This document shows positions 8,790 through 17,861 of a stretch of DNA of 64,000 nucleotides, piece by piece. Every line of letters begins with the position of its first letter. Positions within the stretch are counted from its first letter, which is position 1. The DNA comes from an uncultured Clostridia bacterium (lineage in GTDB: Bacteria > Bacillota > Clostridia > UBA1212 > UBA1255). The notes under the pieces are model-generated. The model did no database searches. It was not told where the DNA came from and saw nothing but the letters and a program-made list of their open reading frames with translations. A program made the position numbers and the translations under genes. The stretch spans positions 1 through 64,000 of the forward strand of contig CAJFUB010000007.1 in assembly GCA_904420095.1 (NCBI GenBank). The letters are read 5' to 3'.

Positions 8790-8845
8790 GATGTAATTCC
8801 TTGTTCTGCCCAAGAGGCAGGACCGTTTAGTCCAAAAGGAGGTGA
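8790..8845 (+). promoter_or_regulatory. Probable S6:S18-responsive leader of rpsF
   Basis: The leader holds a hairpin with TTCTGCC (8804-8810), loop CAAGA and GGCAGGA (8816-8822, one G-U pair), followed at once by CCG (8823-8825). A hairpin flanked by an unpaired CCG in front of rpsF is the hallmark of the leader bound by the S6:S18 protein pair in many bacteria, where it mimics their 16S rRNA site and gives feedback control. A full AAAGGAGGTGA ribosome binding site follows. The match is by eye only. Confidence 0.55.
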
Positions 8846-8851
8846 ACCGGA

Positions 8852-9133
8852 ATGAATAAATACGAGGTTATGTTTATTGTCAACCCGGAATTAGGGGAAG
8901 ACGGTATCAAAGCGGTATCTGATAAATTCAAGTCTATGCTGGAATCTGCAGGAACGGTTGAGACGTTTGCAGAATGGGGCAAGAGACGCTTGGCTTATCC
9001 GATACAGGATCTTACGGAGGGGTATTATATCCTCGCCACATTTGAGGCGGCCCCCGAGTTTCCCGCCGAGCTGGAGAGAATCTTTAAAATCACAGACGGC
9101 GTCATCAGATATCTTGTAACGAGATGTGAATAA
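8852..9133 (+). CDS. rpsF: 30S ribosomal protein S6
   Basis: The 93-residue protein has the S6 fold, beginning MNKYEVMFIVNPEL and containing EWGKRRLAYPIQDLTEGYYIL. It binds with S18 to the platform of the 30S subunit. Length is normal. It heads the operon with ssb and rpsR, the standard bacterial arrangement, preceded by a near-perfect ribosome binding site. Confidence 0.95.
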   Translation: MNKYEVMFIVNPELGEDGIKAVSDKFKSMLESAGTVETFAEWGKRRLAYPIQDLTEGYYILATFEAAPEFPAELERIFKITDGVIRYLVTRCE

Positions 9134-9199
9134 TTGCCGCGCGGCTGTCTGAAACAGCGAACGCCGCCCTGCGTGCAGTGAAAAGGAGGATATCGTATC

Positions 9200-9661
9200 A
9201 TGAATAAAGCGATTCTGATCGGAAGATTGACAAAGGATCCGGAGATCAGATATACGGCCGGAAACAACACGGCGGTCTGCCAGTTTACGGTAGCGGTCGA
9301 CAGGCGCTTTAAATCGGAAAATCAGCCGACGGCGGATTTTATTCCGATCGTTGCCTGGAGACAAACTGCGGAATTCGTATCGAAATATTTTACGAAAGGC
9401 AGCAGGATCGCAATTGTCGGACAGATTCAGACGCGTTCCTGGGACGATGCCGAGGGAAAGAAGCATTATGTAACGGAAGTCATTGCCGACGAAGTTGAGT
9501 TCTGCGAAAGCAAACGACAGGAAGGGAATTACCAGCAGGGAATGACGCCTCCGCCTCCAGTGCCTCCGCAGGCGCAGCAGACAGTACAGCAGCCGAAAAG
9601 CGAGAACGGGTTTACGGACGGATATTTTCCGCTGGATGACGACGGCGACGTCCCGTTTTAA
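9200..9661 (+). CDS. ssb: Single-stranded DNA-binding protein
   Basis: The 153-residue protein has an OB fold (residues 1-105: MNKAILIGRLTKDPEIRYT, FIPIVAWRQTAEFVSKYFTKGS), a low-complexity proline and glutamine-rich linker, and the acidic tip DDDGDVPF that recruits repair and replication partners. It coats single-stranded DNA at forks and repair sites. Located between rpsF and rpsR as in most Bacillota. The ribosome binding site is AAAGGAGGA. Confidence 0.96.
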   Translation: MNKAILIGRLTKDPEIRYTAGNNTAVCQFTVAVDRRFKSENQPTADFIPIVAWRQTAEFVSKYFTKGSRIAIVGQIQTRSWDDAEGKKHYVTEVIADEVEFCESKRQEGNYQQGMTPPPPVPPQAQQTVQQPKSENGFTDGYFPLDDDGDVPF

Positions 9662-9702
9662 TCCTGTTCCGGAACAATAATACGTAAAGGAGGTTTATAC
9701 GA

Positions 9703-9990
9703 ATGCCGTATGCGAAGAAAGAAAAGTCCGGTAAAGACGCGTATGATAAAGGCGATCTGAAGGCCGGCACAAAACAAAGAAGAAGCAGAAAAAAGGTTTG
9801 TCCATTTTGTGCGGATAAAGCAGAAAGTATAGATTATAAGGAAATCGCCAAGTTGAGGAAATTCGTTTCTGAAAGAGGGAAAATCCTTCCCAGAAGAATT
9901 TCCGGCTGCTGTGCAAAGCACCAGAGACAGCTTACGATTGCGATCAAAAGAGCCAGACACGTTGCGCTGATGCCTTTCTCGGCAGATTGA
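9703..9990 (+). CDS. rpsR: 30S ribosomal protein S18, zinc-binding form
   Basis: The 95-residue protein carries C33, C36, C69 and C70 (CPFC and CC), so it is the cysteine-bearing, zinc-binding version of S18. The core [19 protein letters not shown] and [21 protein letters not shown] is typical. It is about 15-20 residues longer than usual because of a lysine-rich N-terminal extension. The ribosome binding site is AAAGGAGGT. Confidence 0.95.
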   Translation: MPYAKKEKSGKDAYDKGDLKAGTKQRRSRKKVCPFCADKAESIDYKEIAKLRKFVSERGKILPRRISGCCAKHQRQLTIAIKRARHVALMPFSAD

Positions 9991-10002
9991 TTCAACGAGT
10001 CG

Positions 10003-10045
10003 AAAATGGTGCAGCCTTTTCACAAAGGAAGCACCATTTTGCTTT
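10003..10045 (+). terminator. Hairpin between rpsR and gdpP, terminator or attenuator
   Basis: AAAATGGTGC (10003-10012) pairs perfectly with GCACCATTTT (10031-10040), with a second stem CCTTT/AAAGG inside. The tail is short (GCTTTC), so termination may be partial and allow some read-through into gdpP. Confidence 0.6.
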
Positions 10046-10056
10046 CAGGAGATAGT

Positions 10057-12078
10057 ATGAAAAAAAGATTTATAGAAAAATTGAATATGACGGTTATTAA
10101 TATCGTATTTGCGTCGATTCTGTTCGTTGTTTTTTCATATTATTTCCTGAGGCGCAAAAATTACGGCTTCCTTATTCTGGCGGCGGTCTGTTTTGTTTTC
10201 ATCGTGACCTTAAACGCGCTGATCCTGTTTTTCAAGAAAAAGGCAGCGGCGGACAGGGTAAAGGCTCTGTCTTTCTATTTGAACGGGAAAGACGCTTACG
10301 CCGGAGCAGGGGCGATCCGGAACTTCAGCCTCCCTCTTGCTTTTCTTTCGGACGCCGGGACCTATATCTGGAGCAACGAGCTGTTTGCGGGGCTCTTCCG
10401 GGACAGAAACGAAATGATACAGGAGCTGAAAAGTATTTATCTCCTTCATATCCGTCCCAAAATAGAACTCCTCGACTGCGATCTTTCCTTTGAAATCATG
10501 CTCGGGGACCGCTGCTTTATTACGATGGTTTCCATTGTGAATACTTCCGTGGGCAGCAGAGACGGGTATGCCGTCATGCTGTATCTGATCGATAAAACTT
10601 CGGAAAAGCAGCTGCTGGACACGTATAACAGACAAAGAATCGCAGTAGGAGAGATCGTGCTGGACAGCTATGAGGAAATTTATCAAACAAACGGAGAAAT
10701 CGTGATCAACAGCATTGCAGTAGAGCTTTCTAAGCTGATTGACAAATGGCTGAAGGGAAAGAAGGCCATCGCGAAAAAAATGGTACGCGATCGGTATTTT
10801 ATTGTGATGGAGGACGAGTCTCTGAACGAGCTGATCAAGGATAAGTTCAGCATTCTGTCAGAAGCGAAAAAGATCAATGTCGGAAACAGTATTCCGGTAA
10901 CGCTCAGCATCGGCATATCCACGCACGAGGATTCCGTCGTGCAAAACGACGAAAAGGTTTCGCAGGCCATTGAGACGGCCTCAAGCCGGGGCGGCGATCA
11001 GGCTGTCGTAAAGTATAAAGGAAAGCCGGATTCGTACTACGGAGCCGGAAACGTCGAGCTGGAGAGCCTAAATGAAGTGAAAGCGCGCGTTGTGGCGAAT
11101 CAGCTGAAGGATCTGATTCTTTCCAGCTCCAAGGTATTAGTAATGGGGCATTCCATTCCGGATACGGATATGGATTCGCTGGGCGCCTGCCTGGCCGTAT
11201 ACCGGGCGGCTACTTTACTGAACAAACGCGCCAGAATTGTTCTGAAGGAACAGAAAGAGCTTCTTCGCGTCATGCTGGAAGAAATCCAGAGACATCCCGA
11301 ATATGACGACGTGTTTATTAATACCAGCTATGCGCTTGCGATCCGCGATGATAATACGCTGATCGTCGTGGTGGACGTATCCGATGCCTCGAGAACCGAG
11401 GCGCCGCGTCTGCTTGAAGGAGCAGAGCGGATTGCGGTGATTGATCACCACAGAAGGGGGCCCGAGTATATCAAAAATACGCTTTTGGATTATAATGAGG
11501 TTACTGCCTCTTCCACGAGCGAACTAATGATTGAGATTCTGAAATACATGCATCCGGGACTTGCCATTCCAAAGGTAGAAGCGGAGGCGATGTATGCCGG
11601 GATCCTGGTAGATACAAAAAATCTCGTCTTTAAAACCGGGCGCAGGACGTTTGCGGCGGCTTCTTTTCTGCGGGGACAGAACGTAGACACCGTATCGGTC
11701 CGGAAATATACGCAGCCGGATCTCGAGACATTTTTGGAAATTACGAAGGTGACGTCGAACGCAAGAATCTTTTTCGGGAAAATTTCCGTCAGCAAAGCCA
11801 GAAATCAGACGCGCAGCCGTGATCTCGTCATATCTATCGCGGCGGATCAGCTCCTGAACGTGCTGGGAATCGAGGCTTCCTTCGTGCTGTTTGAACAAGA
11901 GGACGGTTCGGTTAAAATTACGGCCCGCTCCCTTGGAGAAATCAATGTCCAGGTTATTATGGGGGAGATGGGAGGCGGAGGACATCTTACGGCCGCCGCC
12001 GCCGTGATCCGGGGCGCCAGCATGGAGGAGACGGAGCGAGCGCTGCTCAAAAATATCAAGGATTATTTATACGCATAA
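10057..12078 (+). CDS. gdpP: Cyclic-di-AMP phosphodiesterase GdpP, DHH family
   Basis: The 673-residue membrane enzyme hydrolyses c-di-AMP. Domains in order: two N-terminal transmembrane helices (about 10-60), a degenerate PAS region, a degenerate GGDEF domain (ISIGIS, SSRGGDQAVVKY), then DHH (GHSIPDTDMDSLGA near 361; IDHHRRG near 462) and DHHA1 (GGGGHLTAAAA near 638). All DHH metal motifs are intact. The start at 10057 follows TCAGGAGAT; an earlier in-frame start lies inside the hairpin. Placement before rplI and dnaB is the common Bacillota order. C-di-AMP controls potassium and cell-wall homeostasis. Confidence 0.93.
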   Translation: MKKRFIEKLNMTVINIVFASILFVVFSYYFLRRKNYGFLILAAVCFVFIVTLNALILFFKKKAAADRVKALSFYLNGKDAYAGAGAIRNFSLPLAFLSDAGTYIWSNELFAGLFRDRNEMIQELKSIYLLHIRPKIELLDCDLSFEIMLGDRCFITMVSIVNTSVGSRDGYAVMLYLIDKTSEKQLLDTYNRQRIAVGEIVLDSYEEIYQTNGEIVINSIAVELSKLIDKWLKGKKAIAKKMVRDRYFIVMEDESLNELIKDKFSILSEAKKINVGNSIPVTLSIGISTHEDSVVQNDEKVSQAIETASSRGGDQAVVKYKGKPDSYYGAGNVELESLNEVKARVVANQLKDLILSSSKVLVMGHSIPDTDMDSLGACLAVYRAATLLNKRARIVLKEQKELLRVMLEEIQRHPEYDDVFINTSYALAIRDDNTLIVVVDVSDASRTEAPRLLEGAERIAVIDHHRRGPEYIKNTLLDYNEVTASSTSELMIEILKYMHPGLAIPKVEAEAMYAGILVDTKNLVFKTGRRTFAAASFLRGQNVDTVSVRKYTQPDLETFLEITKVTSNARIFFGKISVSKARNQTRSRDLVISIAADQLLNVLGIEASFVLFEQEDGSVKITARSLGEINVQVIMGEMGGGGHLTAAAAVIRGASMEETERALLKNIKDYLYA

Positions 12079-12099
12079 AGCGGCAACGGAGGGTTTCAT

Positions 12100-12543
12100 A
12101 TGAAAATCATACTGAAGCAGGACATTCATGGCCTGGGGAAAAAGGACGATATCGTAAATGCAAGTGACGGCTATGCCAAGAATTATCTGATCCCGCGCGG
12201 AATGGCGATCGAAGCTACCGCAGGAAACGTCAACGAAGCAAAAAACAAGCAAAAAGCGGCTGCGGACAAAAAGCAGAGAGCTCTGGATCAGGCCAGGGAA
12301 TTTGCTGCCCGGCTTGAAAACAAAACGGTAACGATCAAGGCCAAGGCCGGAGAGAGCGGAAAGCTGTTCGGCGCCGTATCGGCAAAGGATATTGCCGACG
12401 CCCTGAAAGAACAGTACGGCGCTGACGTGGATAAGAAAAAAATCGTTCTTCATGATCCTATCAAAACGGCGGGAGAACACCGTGTAGAGCTTCGGATTCA
12501 CGCGGGCGTCGCTTTCACGATTCTTGTAAATATTGTGATATAA
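12100..12543 (+). CDS. rplI: 50S ribosomal protein L9
   Basis: The 147-residue protein has the N-terminal L9 signature (MKIILKQDIHGLGKKDDIV, DGYAKNYLIPRGMA), the long charged central helix and a C-terminal RNA-binding domain (KLFGAVSAKDIADAL). It stabilises the L1 stalk region and limits frameshifting. The ribosome binding site is CGGAGGG. It sits directly before dnaB. Confidence 0.96.
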   Translation: MKIILKQDIHGLGKKDDIVNASDGYAKNYLIPRGMAIEATAGNVNEAKNKQKAAADKKQRALDQAREFAARLENKTVTIKAKAGESGKLFGAVSAKDIADALKEQYGADVDKKKIVLHDPIKTAGEHRVELRIHAGVAFTILVNIVI

Positions 12544-12560
12544 GGGGGCTGCGGGCGGCA

Positions 12561-13883
12561 ATGAAAATGCTTCCTCCCCAAAACATAGATGCGGAGAAAT
12601 CTGTTCTGGGCGCGATTCTTACAGAGCAGAGCGTTATGCTTGATATTATGGAGATTCTGCGCCCGGAGGACTTTTACAGGGCAGACCACGGCTTGATTTT
12701 TGCGGCTATGGTGCGTCTGTTTATGCAGACAAAGCCGATTGACGTCATCACGGTAACGGAGGAGCTGACCGCTTCCGGAGAAATTGCAAAGGCCGGCGGG
12801 CCGCAGTATGTCATATCGCTGACAGAGGATGTGCCGATTGTGTCAAACGCGCTCCAATATGCAGCGATCGTTTCGGATAAGGCGACACAGCGCCGTCTGA
12901 TCAAAGCCGGCGGCGATATCGCCAGGGCCTCCTATGCGCCTGAGGGCGACGTCAACGGTCTGCTGGAAATGGCGGAAAAAACGATATTTGACATTTCGCA
13001 GGGACGCAATTCCAAATCCTACGCCCGAATATCGGATATTCTGCCGCAGGTATACGAGGAAATTTCAGAGCTTTCCCAGGGCAAGGACGTATCCGGAATT
13101 CCGACAGGCTTTTTGGATCTTGATAAAATCCTTTACGGCCTGCATAGCCCCGATCTTGTACTTGTGGCCGCGAGGCCCGGCATGGGAAAGACCGCGTTTA
13201 TGCTGAACCTTGCGCAGTATGCGGCCGTCCGGAAAAATATTCCTGTCGCCGTTTTCAATCTGGAAATGTCCAATGAACAGCTTGTAAAAAGGATCATCAG
13301 CAGCGAGGCGAACATCGACTCGGAAAAGCTGCGCAGCGGCAAGCTCAGCACTGACGACTGGAACAATTTCGCAGGTATTTTCGATACGCTCGGGAATGCT
13401 CCGCTTTATTTTGACGACAATACCGATATGACGGTGACGTCTATCCGTGCAAAATGCAGGAAATTAAAGCTGGAGAAGGGGATCCGGCTTGTCATCGTAG
13501 ACTATTTGCAGCTTATGAAAAGCGGAGGGTATTCGGACAGCAGAGTCAATGAGGTTTCCGATATTTCCAGATCTTTGAAAATTATGGCGCGCGAGCTGGG
13601 CGTTCCTGTTGTCGTTGGCTCGCAGCTGAGCCGCGAAGTCGAAAAGCGCGCGGATAAACGGCCGATGCTGAGTGATTTGAGAGAATCCGGCGCGATCGAG
13701 CAGGATGCGGATATCGTGCTGTTTCTTTACAGAGACGACTATTATAACAAAGATTCGCAATTTAAAAACATTGCGGAAGTGATCATCGGAAAACACCGGA
13801 ACGGTGCAACCGGGACCGTTCAGCTTGCCTATGAGCCGACGCGAATGGCGTTCCGCAACGTTGCCTTTATGGGAAATCAGTAA
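12561..13883 (+). CDS. dnaB: Replicative DNA helicase DnaB
   Basis: The 440-residue hexameric helicase of the replication fork has an N-terminal domain (PPQNIDAEKSVLGA) that binds primase, and a RecA-like motor with Walker A RPGMGKT (205-211), VIVDYLQLM and SDLRESGAIEQDAD. Length is standard and no intein is present. A second ATG two codons in is an alternative start. It ends the rpsF-to-dnaB string; tilS begins two bases after its stop. Confidence 0.96.
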   Translation: MKMLPPQNIDAEKSVLGAILTEQSVMLDIMEILRPEDFYRADHGLIFAAMVRLFMQTKPIDVITVTEELTASGEIAKAGGPQYVISLTEDVPIVSNALQYAAIVSDKATQRRLIKAGGDIARASYAPEGDVNGLLEMAEKTIFDISQGRNSKSYARISDILPQVYEEISELSQGKDVSGIPTGFLDLDKILYGLHSPDLVLVAARPGMGKTAFMLNLAQYAAVRKNIPVAVFNLEMSNEQLVKRIISSEANIDSEKLRSGKLSTDDWNNFAGIFDTLGNAPLYFDDNTDMTVTSIRAKCRKLKLEKGIRLVIVDYLQLMKSGGYSDSRVNEVSDISRSLKIMARELGVPVVVGSQLSREVEKRADKRPMLSDLRESGAIEQDADIVLFLYRDDYYNKDSQFKNIAEVIIGKHRNGATGTVQLAYEPTRMAFRNVAFMGNQ

Positions 13884-13885
13884 AG

Positions 13886-15325
13886 ATGTATTCTGATATT
13901 TATCAAAAATTTGCGGAATGCGCTGCGCGGAAATGCGGGCTTTCAGAAAACGATTCGCAAACGGTCGTAGCAGCAGTTTCCGGCGGAGCCGATTCTGTTT
14001 GCATGCTTTTGCTTCTGCTTGAATACTGTGGAAGCAATCGGCTGATCTGCGCTCATTTTAATCATAAAATCCGAGGCGCGGAAGCCGAACGGGATCTGCG
14101 TTTTACGCAGACGCTTGCAGAAGCCCTGCAGGTGCCTTTTCTCTCGGGCGAGGGAAACGTTCCAGCATATGCAGAAGAGCATGCGATCGGTATCGAGGAA
14201 GCCGCAAGAATCCTCCGATACGATTTTCTGAGAACGGCCGCCGCGCGCACAAACGGCGCGCTGATCGCTACGGCGCATAACCGGGAGGACCGGATTGAAA
14301 CGATCCTGCACAATATTGCACGCGGTACCTCCATCGATGGACTTAGAGGAATCGAATATCAAAAAGATCTCATCATCAGGCCCATATTGGATCTGTCGAG
14401 AAAAGAAACGGAAACCGTTTGCGCTTATCACGGCATTACTCCGGTCACCGACAGCACGAATGCGGATAACACATATACGCGAAATAAAATTCGGAATGAA
14501 ATCCTGCCGTATTTAAAAAACGTTTTCGGGGAAAGCTTCGAGGAGCGGCTCCTGTGCTTGTCCAAAATCGCGGCGCTTGACAGCGATTATCTGAATGCTT
14601 TGACTGAGACCGCATTTTCCGACTGCTGTCGCGAAGTCTCCGTTCCTTATAAAAGGATTCTTCTGGACCGGGAAAAATATAAAAATCTGCATGGAGCGCT
14701 GCAGAGGCGCCTGGTACGTCTTATTTTGAGCAGGATTCCGGATCGGGACGGCAAACTTCTCTATCCCGGCTTTTCTGGAATTTATTCCGCTATGATTGAA
14801 CGCGTCTGCAAGGCCGCGGAGCAGAGCCGTCCGGGCCGAATCCTGGAGCTGCCGAAGGGAATCCTCTGCGTAACGGAATACGGAGCGCTGGCATTTACAC
14901 ACAAAACCTGTCTGGAACAGGACCTGCGCCAGGCTGAATTCTGCGGCCGTTTTACGTGGGAAGAAATGTGCTTGCCCGCCGGGGAGGCACTGCGCTTCGC
15001 AGCGGACGGAGACGGTGAAAAGGAACTTTTTGACGCGGATGCTCTGCGCCGGGCGTTTGGATCGAACTTTCAGATTCAGTTTCGTACCTGCCGCCAGGGA
15101 GACCACTTTATTCCTTTTGGCGCGCCAGGAGGGAAAAGTCTCAGAAAATTTCTGATCGATCGGAAGGTCGGAAAAATGGAACGGGAGTTTCTCCCCGTCG
15201 CGGCGATCGGGAGTGAAATTTTATGGGTTCCGGGAATGCGAAGAAGCGCGCTGGCCCCTATTGATAAAAATACAACTCGTGTTATAATATTAAAACATAT
15301 TGCTCAGACGGAGGTTAACGGATGA
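13886..15325 (+). CDS. tilS: tRNA(Ile)-lysidine synthase TilS
   Basis: The 479-residue enzyme attaches lysine to C34 of the CAU-anticodon isoleucine tRNA so it reads AUA. The N-type ATP pyrophosphatase loop is SGGADS (32-37). The tRNA-binding segments HFNHKIRGAEAERD and TAHNREDRIET follow, then the C-terminal TilS domains (FRTCRQGDHFIPFG). It has only a weak ribosome binding site inside the dnaB end, so coupling to dnaB is likely. It overlaps hpt by 4 bases (ATGA). Confidence 0.93.
   Translation: MYSDIYQKFAECAARKCGLSENDSQTVVAAVSGGADSVCMLLLLLEYCGSNRLICAHFNHKIRGAEAERDLRFTQTLAEALQVPFLSGEGNVPAYAEEHAIGIEEAARILRYDFLRTAAARTNGALIATAHNREDRIETILHNIARGTSIDGLRGIEYQKDLIIRPILDLSRKETETVCAYHGITPVTDSTNADNTYTRNKIRNEILPYLKNVFGESFEERLLCLSKIAALDSDYLNALTETAFSDCCREVSVPYKRILLDREKYKNLHGALQRRLVRLILSRIPDRDGKLLYPGFSGIYSAMIERVCKAAEQSRPGRILELPKGILCVTEYGALAFTHKTCLEQDLRQAEFCGRFTWEEMCLPAGEALRFAADGDGEKELFDADALRRAFGSNFQIQFRTCRQGDHFIPFGAPGGKSLRKFLIDRKVGKMEREFLPVAAIGSEILWVPGMRRSALAPIDKNTTRVIILKHIAQTEVNG
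15261..15288 (+). promoter_or_regulatory. Internal promoter for hpt-ftsH inside tilS
   Basis: TTGATA (15261-15266), a 16-base spacer and TATAAT (15283-15288) lie in the last 70 bases of tilS. This would let hpt and ftsH be expressed apart from the upstream operon. Confidence 0.5.
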
Positions 15326-15870
15326 AAGAAATAGAAGAATACCTGGGCAGAGTTCTGGTTCCGCGGGAAAAAATCCGGAGCATGGTCATGGATTTGGGCG
15401 CCCGTATTACGAATGATTACCGGGGAAAGGAATTGTTTTTAATCGGCGTTCTGAAAGGCGGCTTTATGTTTCTGGCGGATTTGGTTCGAGAAATCCGGAT
15501 TCCTGTGGAAATGGATTTTATCGCTGTTTCAAGTTACGGATCTTCTACAAAATCCTCCGGAATCGTCCAGCTGATCAAGGATGTGGACGTGCCGCTCAGC
15601 GGGAAGCACGTCATCATTGTAGAAGATATTATAGATACGGGGCTGACGCTTGCTTATCTGAAAGAGCTGCTCTCTGCCAGAAATCCGCTGAGCGTCCGGC
15701 TCTGCACGGCGTTTGACAAGCCTTCAAGAAGAAAGGTTGATTTAAAAGCCGAGTATACGGGAATAACTGTTCCTGATGAGTATGTCGTAGGCTACGGATT
15801 GGATTATAACGGAATTTTGCGCAATCTGCCGGATCTGTATGTCCTGGACGAGAAAATTTACAGAAAGTAA
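15322..15870 (+). CDS. hpt: Hypoxanthine phosphoribosyltransferase
   Basis: The 182-residue purine salvage enzyme makes IMP or GMP from hypoxanthine or guanine and PRPP. The PRPP-binding motif is [14 protein letters not shown]; the base-binding lysine and aromatic region is [14 protein letters not shown]...[13 protein letters not shown]. Length is normal for Hpt. The tilS-hpt-ftsH order is conserved in Bacillota. GGAGG precedes the ATG, which overlaps the tilS stop. Confidence 0.94.
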   Translation: MKEIEEYLGRVLVPREKIRSMVMDLGARITNDYRGKELFLIGVLKGGFMFLADLVREIRIPVEMDFIAVSSYGSSTKSSGIVQLIKDVDVPLSGKHVIIVEDIIDTGLTLAYLKELLSARNPLSVRLCTAFDKPSRRKVDLKAEYTGITVPDEYVVGYGLDYNGILRNLPDLYVLDEKIYRK

Positions 15871-15884
15871 AGGAGGCCGCCCTC

Positions 15885-17696
15885 TTGAAATTATTGAAAA
15901 GTATTTCACCATATTTGGTGATCGTCGGAATCATTGTGCTTTTCGGCTTGGTGATTACGAGCCTGATTAATCCGCCTGAAATAACATACACGGAATTTAT
16001 GCGCGAACTGAATGCCGATAATATAGAAAAAGTTGACCTGGAGGACAATACCGCCACCGTGGTGCTTAAGGAAACCAGCAGCTCCGATCAGGAAATGAAG
16101 GCCGGAAAATATATGCTGAACATCAAATCGTATGAAAATTTCGATCAGATGATGCTCAGCGAGCTGCAAAACGGAAGTACGATCGAATATAAGGCTGTGG
16201 TCAAGAAAATTCCGTTCATCGTATCGATTCTGCCGTACATCCTGCTTGTCGTGCTCTTTTTCATATTTATGTACGTCATGCTCGGACAGGGCCAGGGCGG
16301 CGGCGGAAAGGTCATGAATTTCGGAAAAAGCAGGGCGCGTCTTTACACGACAAGCAAAATCACCTTCGCCGACGTAGCGGGAGCGGAAGAAGAGAAGGAA
16401 GAGATGATGGAACTCGTCTCGTTTTTGAAGAATCCTAAAAGGTATTCCATGCTTGGCGCAAGAATCCCGAAGGGCGTGCTGATGGTGGGCCCTCCGGGAA
16501 CGGGTAAAACGTATCTCGCAAAAGCCGTTGCCGGAGAAGCGGGCGTGCCGTTTTTCTCAATCAGCGGATCGGATTTTGTGGAAATGTATGTCGGTGTCGG
16601 AGCCTCAAGAGTCCGCGACCTTTTCGAACAGGCGAAGAAAAATTCTCCTTGTATCGTATTTATTGATGAAATCGATGCGGTGGGCAGGCATCGCGGCGCG
16701 GGACTTGGCGGCGGCCATGACGAACGGGAACAGACGCTGAACCAGCTGCTGGTGGAAATGGACGGCTTCGGAATGAATGAGGGCGTGATCGTAATTGCAG
16801 CGACCAACCGGCCGGATATTTTGGATCCGGCGCTTACGCGGCCGGGACGCTTTGACAGAAAAATCGTAGTCGGCTATCCTGATATCAAAGCAAGAGAAGA
16901 AATTTTGAAGGTGCATGCAAAAAATAAACCGCTGCAGGAGAATGTGAATCTTTCGGACGTTGCCAAGATTACGTCCGGCTTTACCGCGGCGGATCTGGAA
17001 AATCTTCTGAATGAAGCGGCGCTGCTTGCCGCCCGGGACCGTCAGGAAGCGATCGGGCCGCAGCAGATCAAGGAGGCAACCTTCCGCGTCATTGTCGGTC
17101 CTGAGAAAAAAAGCCGTGTGATGACGGAAAAGGATAAATGGCTTACGGCGCTTCACGAGGTCGGACACGCAATTGCGGTAAAGCTTCTTTCCAGTACGGA
17201 GAAAGTGGATCGGATTTCGATTATCCCTGCAGGCGGCGCCGGCGGTTATACGGCGCATCGTCCCGAAGAGGATACTTCTTATATGACGCGTTCGCAGCTC
17301 AATGAGGAAATCATGATCTGCCTTGGCGGAAAAGCGGCGGAGGACCTTGTCCTGAATGAGGTCAGCACCGGGGCCTCTTCCGATTTGAAGCGGGCCAATA
17401 CCGTGGCGCACAATATGGTCGCGAAATACGGCATGAGCGAGAGTATCGGAAATCTTGTGTTCGATAACGACAGCAACGAAGTGTTTATCGGAAAGGATTA
17501 CGGTCATACGCGGACGTACAGCGAAGAAACCGCGGCACAGATTGACAGAGAAGTGAAAACCATCATAGACCATGCGTATGCGCAAGTAAAGGCGGTTCTG
17601 ACGGATAATATCGACAAGCTGAACCGGATCGCACGTGCTCTCCTGGAAAAGGAACGGATCGAAGGCGAAGAATTCGAAGCGCTTATGAATGAATAA
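15885..17696 (+). CDS. ftsH: ATP-dependent zinc metalloprotease FtsH
   Basis: The 603-residue membrane protease has two transmembrane segments (about 8-30 and 107-129) around a small extracellular domain, an AAA+ motor with Walker A GPPGTGKT (about 203-210) and the SRH region ([18 protein letters not shown]), and the zinc site HEVGH (424-428) with the downstream aspartate region. It degrades misfolded membrane proteins and regulators. The start is TTG at 15885 after AAAGGAGG. A short antisense ORF overlaps its last 14 bases. Confidence 0.96.
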   Translation: MKLLKSISPYLVIVGIIVLFGLVITSLINPPEITYTEFMRELNADNIEKVDLEDNTATVVLKETSSSDQEMKAGKYMLNIKSYENFDQMMLSELQNGSTIEYKAVVKKIPFIVSILPYILLVVLFFIFMYVMLGQGQGGGGKVMNFGKSRARLYTTSKITFADVAGAEEEKEEMMELVSFLKNPKRYSMLGARIPKGVLMVGPPGTGKTYLAKAVAGEAGVPFFSISGSDFVEMYVGVGASRVRDLFEQAKKNSPCIVFIDEIDAVGRHRGAGLGGGHDEREQTLNQLLVEMDGFGMNEGVIVIAATNRPDILDPALTRPGRFDRKIVVGYPDIKAREEILKVHAKNKPLQENVNLSDVAKITSGFTAADLENLLNEAALLAARDRQEAIGPQQIKEATFRVIVGPEKKSRVMTEKDKWLTALHEVGHAIAVKLLSSTEKVDRISIIPAGGAGGYTAHRPEEDTSYMTRSQLNEEIMICLGGKAAEDLVLNEVSTGASSDLKRANTVAHNMVAKYGMSESIGNLVFDNDSNEVFIGKDYGHTRTYSEETAAQIDREVKTIIDHAYAQVKAVLTDNIDKLNRIARALLEKERIEGEEFEALMNE

Positions 17697-17757
17697 ACAG
17701 CAAGACATGCATGATTGTTTCCATGATCAGAATGACAATGATGTAAGCAATATCCAT
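17683..17757 (-). CDS. Candidate 24-residue hydrophobic peptide antisense to the ftsH end
   Basis: On the minus strand, an ATG at 17757 is preceded by AGAAAGGAT with 9 to 10 bases of spacing. It opens a 24-codon frame beginning [20 protein letters not shown] and ending FIHS. It is almost entirely hydrophobic and could be a single membrane helix. It overlaps the last 14 bases of ftsH in the opposite direction. TAGAAT about 55 bases upstream could be a -10 element, but no good -35 is visible. Size and character recall small membrane peptides and type I toxins, but I recognise no family. Confidence 0.35.
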   Translation of the reverse strand: MDIAYIIVILIMETIMHVLLFIHS

Positions 17758-17799
17758 AAGCAAGCGATCCTTTCTTCTGTTTGGCACGGTATATTCTAT

Positions 17800-17833
17800 G
17801 CGCCGCAAGGGCGTGCTGCTACACGGCGCTTTT
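17800..17833 (+). terminator. Possible terminator after ftsH
   Basis: GCGCCG (17800-17805) pairs with CGGCGC (17824-17829) across an 18-base loop, followed by TTTT. The stem is short and the U-run brief, so it is only a candidate. It sits between ftsH and the preferred recD2 start. Confidence 0.4.
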
Positions 17834-17861
17834 GTGCTTGGGGAGGAGCGGAAACGATTTT

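Noticed and set aside
16605-17708. Minus-strand frame of 367 codons opposite ftsH
   Set aside because: Antisense to the conserved AAA and protease domains of FtsH, without ribosome binding site support.
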